From Acidobacteriaceae bacterium (GTDB lineage: Bacteria; Acidobacteriota; Terriglobia; Terriglobales; SbA1), in assembly GCA_019237515.1 (NCBI GenBank), contig JAFAGX010000623.1, positions 1-10,431 on the forward strand: a stretch of 10,431 bases of DNA, given 5' to 3'. Of the stretch, positions 8,709 through 10,431 are shown one piece after another. The translations under genes were made by a program, and so were the position numbers. The notes under the pieces were generated by a model. It did no database searches, had not been told where the DNA came from, and worked only from the letters and a program-made list of their open reading frames with translations. Every line of letters begins with the position of its first letter. Position 1 is the stretch's first letter.

Positions 8709-9389
8709 ATGCATAACGGTATGACAAAACTCGCGCCTTCGATTCTGGCCGCCGACTTTGCGCGCCTGGGCGAACAGGTGGCCGAGGCGGAACGGGCAGG
8801 GGCGGATCGCATTCATGTCGATGTGATGGATGGCCATTTTGTTCCCAACCTCGCGATTGGAGCTCCGATCGTGAAGTCACTCAGACGGGTGACACCCTTA
8901 ACGCTTGAGGCTCACCTGATGATCTCCTCTCCGGATTCATTCTGCGACGAATTCGCTGAGGCCGGCTGCGATTCGTTTCTGGTTCACTGGGAAGGCAACC
9001 ATAATCTCCACCGCACAGTCGGGCGCGTCAAAGCTCTCGGCAAGCGCTGCGGAGTAGCGATCAATCCTGCAACTCCGGCATCCGTGTTGGAAGAAATCCT
9101 GCCCGATGTCGATCAGGTGCTGGTCATGACGGTCGATCCGGGTTTCGGGCACCAGCGTTTTCTCCCCTCGATGGTGCCCAAAATCCGCCGTGTTTCCGAA
9201 ATGATCAAACAAACGAATGGCTGCTGCGAGCTGGCAGTCGATGGCGGAATTGATGAAGCAACCGCTCCTCTGGTAGTGGCGGCCGGGGCAAACGTGCTTG
9301 TGGCGGGATCGTCGGTCTTCGGGGTGAACAAGGGGGTAGCCGCCGCCATGGAAGCCCTTCGAGACGCAATCCTGCAGGTAACTCACTAA
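8709..9389 (+). CDS. rpe: Ribulose-phosphate 3-epimerase
   Basis: A TIM-barrel enzyme of 226 residues that interconverts ribulose-5-phosphate and xylulose-5-phosphate. APSILAADFARLG (9-21) holds the substrate-contacting serine S11. HVDVMDGHFVPN (36-47) carries metal ligands H36 and D38, with D38 also the acid/base. H69 in EAHLMI is a further metal ligand, and D178 in VDGGI is the second catalytic aspartate. VAGSSVFG (198-205) is the phosphate-binding end. The loop usually written NPGFGGQ reads DPGFGHQ (143-149), a tolerated variation. The start is uncertain: ATG at 8709 and 8721 are both possible and neither has a well-spaced ribosome site. The nearest purine run (AAGAAGAG, 8688-8695) is 13 bases before 8709. 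The gap after DUF2090 is 33 bases. It acts directly on the product of the next gene. Confidence 0.94.
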   Translation: MHNGMTKLAPSILAADFARLGEQVAEAERAGADRIHVDVMDGHFVPNLAIGAPIVKSLRRVTPLTLEAHLMISSPDSFCDEFAEAGCDSFLVHWEGNHNLHRTVGRVKALGKRCGVAINPATPASVLEEILPDVDQVLVMTVDPGFGHQRFLPSMVPKIRRVSEMIKQTNGCCELAVDGGIDEATAPLVVAAGANVLVAGSSVFGVNKGVAAAMEALRDAILQVTH

Positions 9390-9409
9390 AGGGCTCACAA
9401 TTTTCAAAC

Positions 9410-9414
9410 AGGAG
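9410..9414 (+). promoter_or_regulatory. Ribosome binding site of gnd
   Basis: AGGAG lies 5 bases before the ATG at 9420, in the 30-base gap after rpe. Confidence 0.75.
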
Positions 9415-9419
9415 CACTT

Positions 9420-10431
9420 ATGCAAATTGGAATGGTAGGACTGGGAAGAATGGGCGCCAACATGGTGCGGCGGTTGATCAAGAAAGGACACGAGTGCGTT
9501 GTCTTCGACACTTCGCCCAAGACGGTGAACGAACTGGCCAAAGAGAACGCGGTGGGAGCTGCGTCACTTCAAGACGTGGTGAAAAAACTTGCGAAGCCGC
9601 GTGCAGTGTGGCTGATGGTTCCTGCAGCGGTCGTGGACACAACGATTGCGGCCTTAGTCCCTCATCTTGCAGCCGGCGACATCGTTATTGACGGCGGAAA
9701 TTCTTACTACATTGACGACATCCGCCGCGCCGAGGCGCTCGCGCCCAAAGAAATCCACTATGTGGACGTGGGCACGAGCGGTGGAGTATGGGGGATCGAA
9801 CGTGGCTATTGCATGATGATCGGCGGAGACAAGATTGTCGTCGGTCACCTGGATCCGATCTTTTCGGCGCTGGCACCGGGCCGAGGCGACATCACTCGCA
9901 CGCCCGGCCGCGAGAATGGAGACGGCACTGCGGAAAATGGTTATCTCCACTGCGGTCCGAATGGAGCAGGCCACTTCGTCAAGATGGTGCACAACGGCAT
10001 CGAGTACGGAATCATGGCGGCCTATGCAGAGGGGCTTGCGGTGCTGCGGTCCGCCAATGCCGGGAAGCGCCAGGCCAAGGTGGATGCCGAGACCACGCCT
10101 TTGCGTGACCCGGAGCATTACCAATACGACTTGAATCTTCGCGACATAACGGAGGTGTGGCGCCGCGGCAGTGTGATTGCCTCATGGCTGCTGGATTTGA
10201 CCGCCACCGCTCTGTTCGAAGATCCCCATCTTCGGAAGTTCCAAGGACGCGTTTCTGACTCTGGCGAAGGACGCTGGACCATCAAAGCCGCAATCGACGA
10301 AGCCGTTCCGGTTCCGGTTCTGACTGCGTCTCTCTATGAGCGTTTCAGTTCGCGCGGGGAAGCGGAATTCATCGACCAGCTTTTGTCCGCCATGCGATAT
10401 GAGTTCGGTGGACATTTGGAAAAACCGGCAG
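9420..10431 (+). CDS. gnd: 6-phosphogluconate dehydrogenase, decarboxylating, short form (3' end cut by window)
   Basis: Open for 337 codons to the window edge, with no stop. It oxidatively decarboxylates 6-phosphogluconate to ribulose-5-phosphate. The Rossmann loop GLGRMG is at 7-12 and the second strand ends in FDTSP (29-33). D30 there is an acidic residue that usually selects NAD+ over NADP+. DGGNSYY (91-97) and the substrate signature [13 protein letters not shown] (118-130) follow. The catalytic lysine is K188 in [12 protein letters not shown], with N192 and E195 corresponding to E. coli Gnd K183 and E190. SDSGEGRW (279-286) lies in the helical domain. The text MRYEFGGH (325-332) resembles the end of short-form enzymes (about 300-340 residues, versus 468 in E. 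coli), so probably only a few residues are missing. It is the first PPP-specific oxidative step seen here; zwf and pgl are not in the window. Confidence 0.94.
   Translation, partial: MQIGMVGLGRMGANMVRRLIKKGHECVVFDTSPKTVNELAKENAVGAASLQDVVKKLAKPRAVWLMVPAAVVDTTIAALVPHLAAGDIVIDGGNSYYIDDIRRAEALAPKEIHYVDVGTSGGVWGIERGYCMMIGGDKIVVGHLDPIFSALAPGRGDITRTPGRENGDGTAENGYLHCGPNGAGHFVKMVHNGIEYGIMAAYAEGLAVLRSANAGKRQAKVDAETTPLRDPEHYQYDLNLRDITEVWRRGSVIASWLLDLTATALFEDPHLRKFQGRVSDSGEGRWTIKAAIDEAVPVPVLTASLYERFSSRGEAEFIDQLLSAMRYEFGGHLEKPA

Overview
The window is a single co-directional run of nine genes on the + strand, preceded by about 300 bases with no gene I can recognise. It encodes glucose-type sugar uptake, phosphorylation, and entry into upper glycolysis and the pentose phosphate pathway (PPP). 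The porin, the short-form 6-phosphogluconate dehydrogenase and the DUF2090 protein point to a Gram-negative bacterium, most probably an Acidobacteriota member. That placement is inferred from gene content and remembered family resemblance, not from a marker gene.

Layout. 1-301: leader without a recognised gene, containing spaced GTCA repeats. 302-1936: LamB/ScrY-type outer-membrane sugar porin with a long N-terminal coiled coil. 1955-3271: inner-membrane MFS sugar:H+ symporter of the FucP/GluP family. 3289-4293: glucokinase. 4290-4943: histidine-acid phosphatase that resembles yeast Shb17 (sedoheptulose-1,7-bisphosphatase). 4948-6045: transaldolase. 6081-7736: glucose-6-phosphate isomerase. 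7737-8675: DUF2090 protein with a LacD-like class I aldolase motif order. 8709-9389: ribulose-phosphate 3-epimerase. 9420-10431: 6-phosphogluconate dehydrogenase, cut by the window end close to its expected C-terminus. Gaps run from a 4-base overlap to 35 bases, several Shine-Dalgarno sites lie inside the preceding gene, and I see no internal terminator, so this looks like one operon.

How it works together. The porin passes sugar across the outer membrane, the MFS protein takes it into the cytoplasm, and glucokinase makes glucose-6-phosphate. Pgi links this to fructose-6-phosphate, Gnd makes ribulose-5-phosphate, Rpe makes xylulose-5-phosphate, and transaldolase rearranges S7P/GAP with E4P/F6P. 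Zwf, Pgl, Rpi and transketolase are absent from the window and may lie beyond its right edge or elsewhere.

The two most interesting genes are the phosphatase and the DUF2090 protein. Together they could form an unrecognised branch: aldol condensation of DHAP with erythrose-4-phosphate to sedoheptulose-1,7-bisphosphate, then irreversible dephosphorylation to S7P. This would be a bacterial counterpart of yeast riboneogenesis encoded inside a PPP operon. It is a hypothesis from motif resemblance and gene context, not something the sequence proves.
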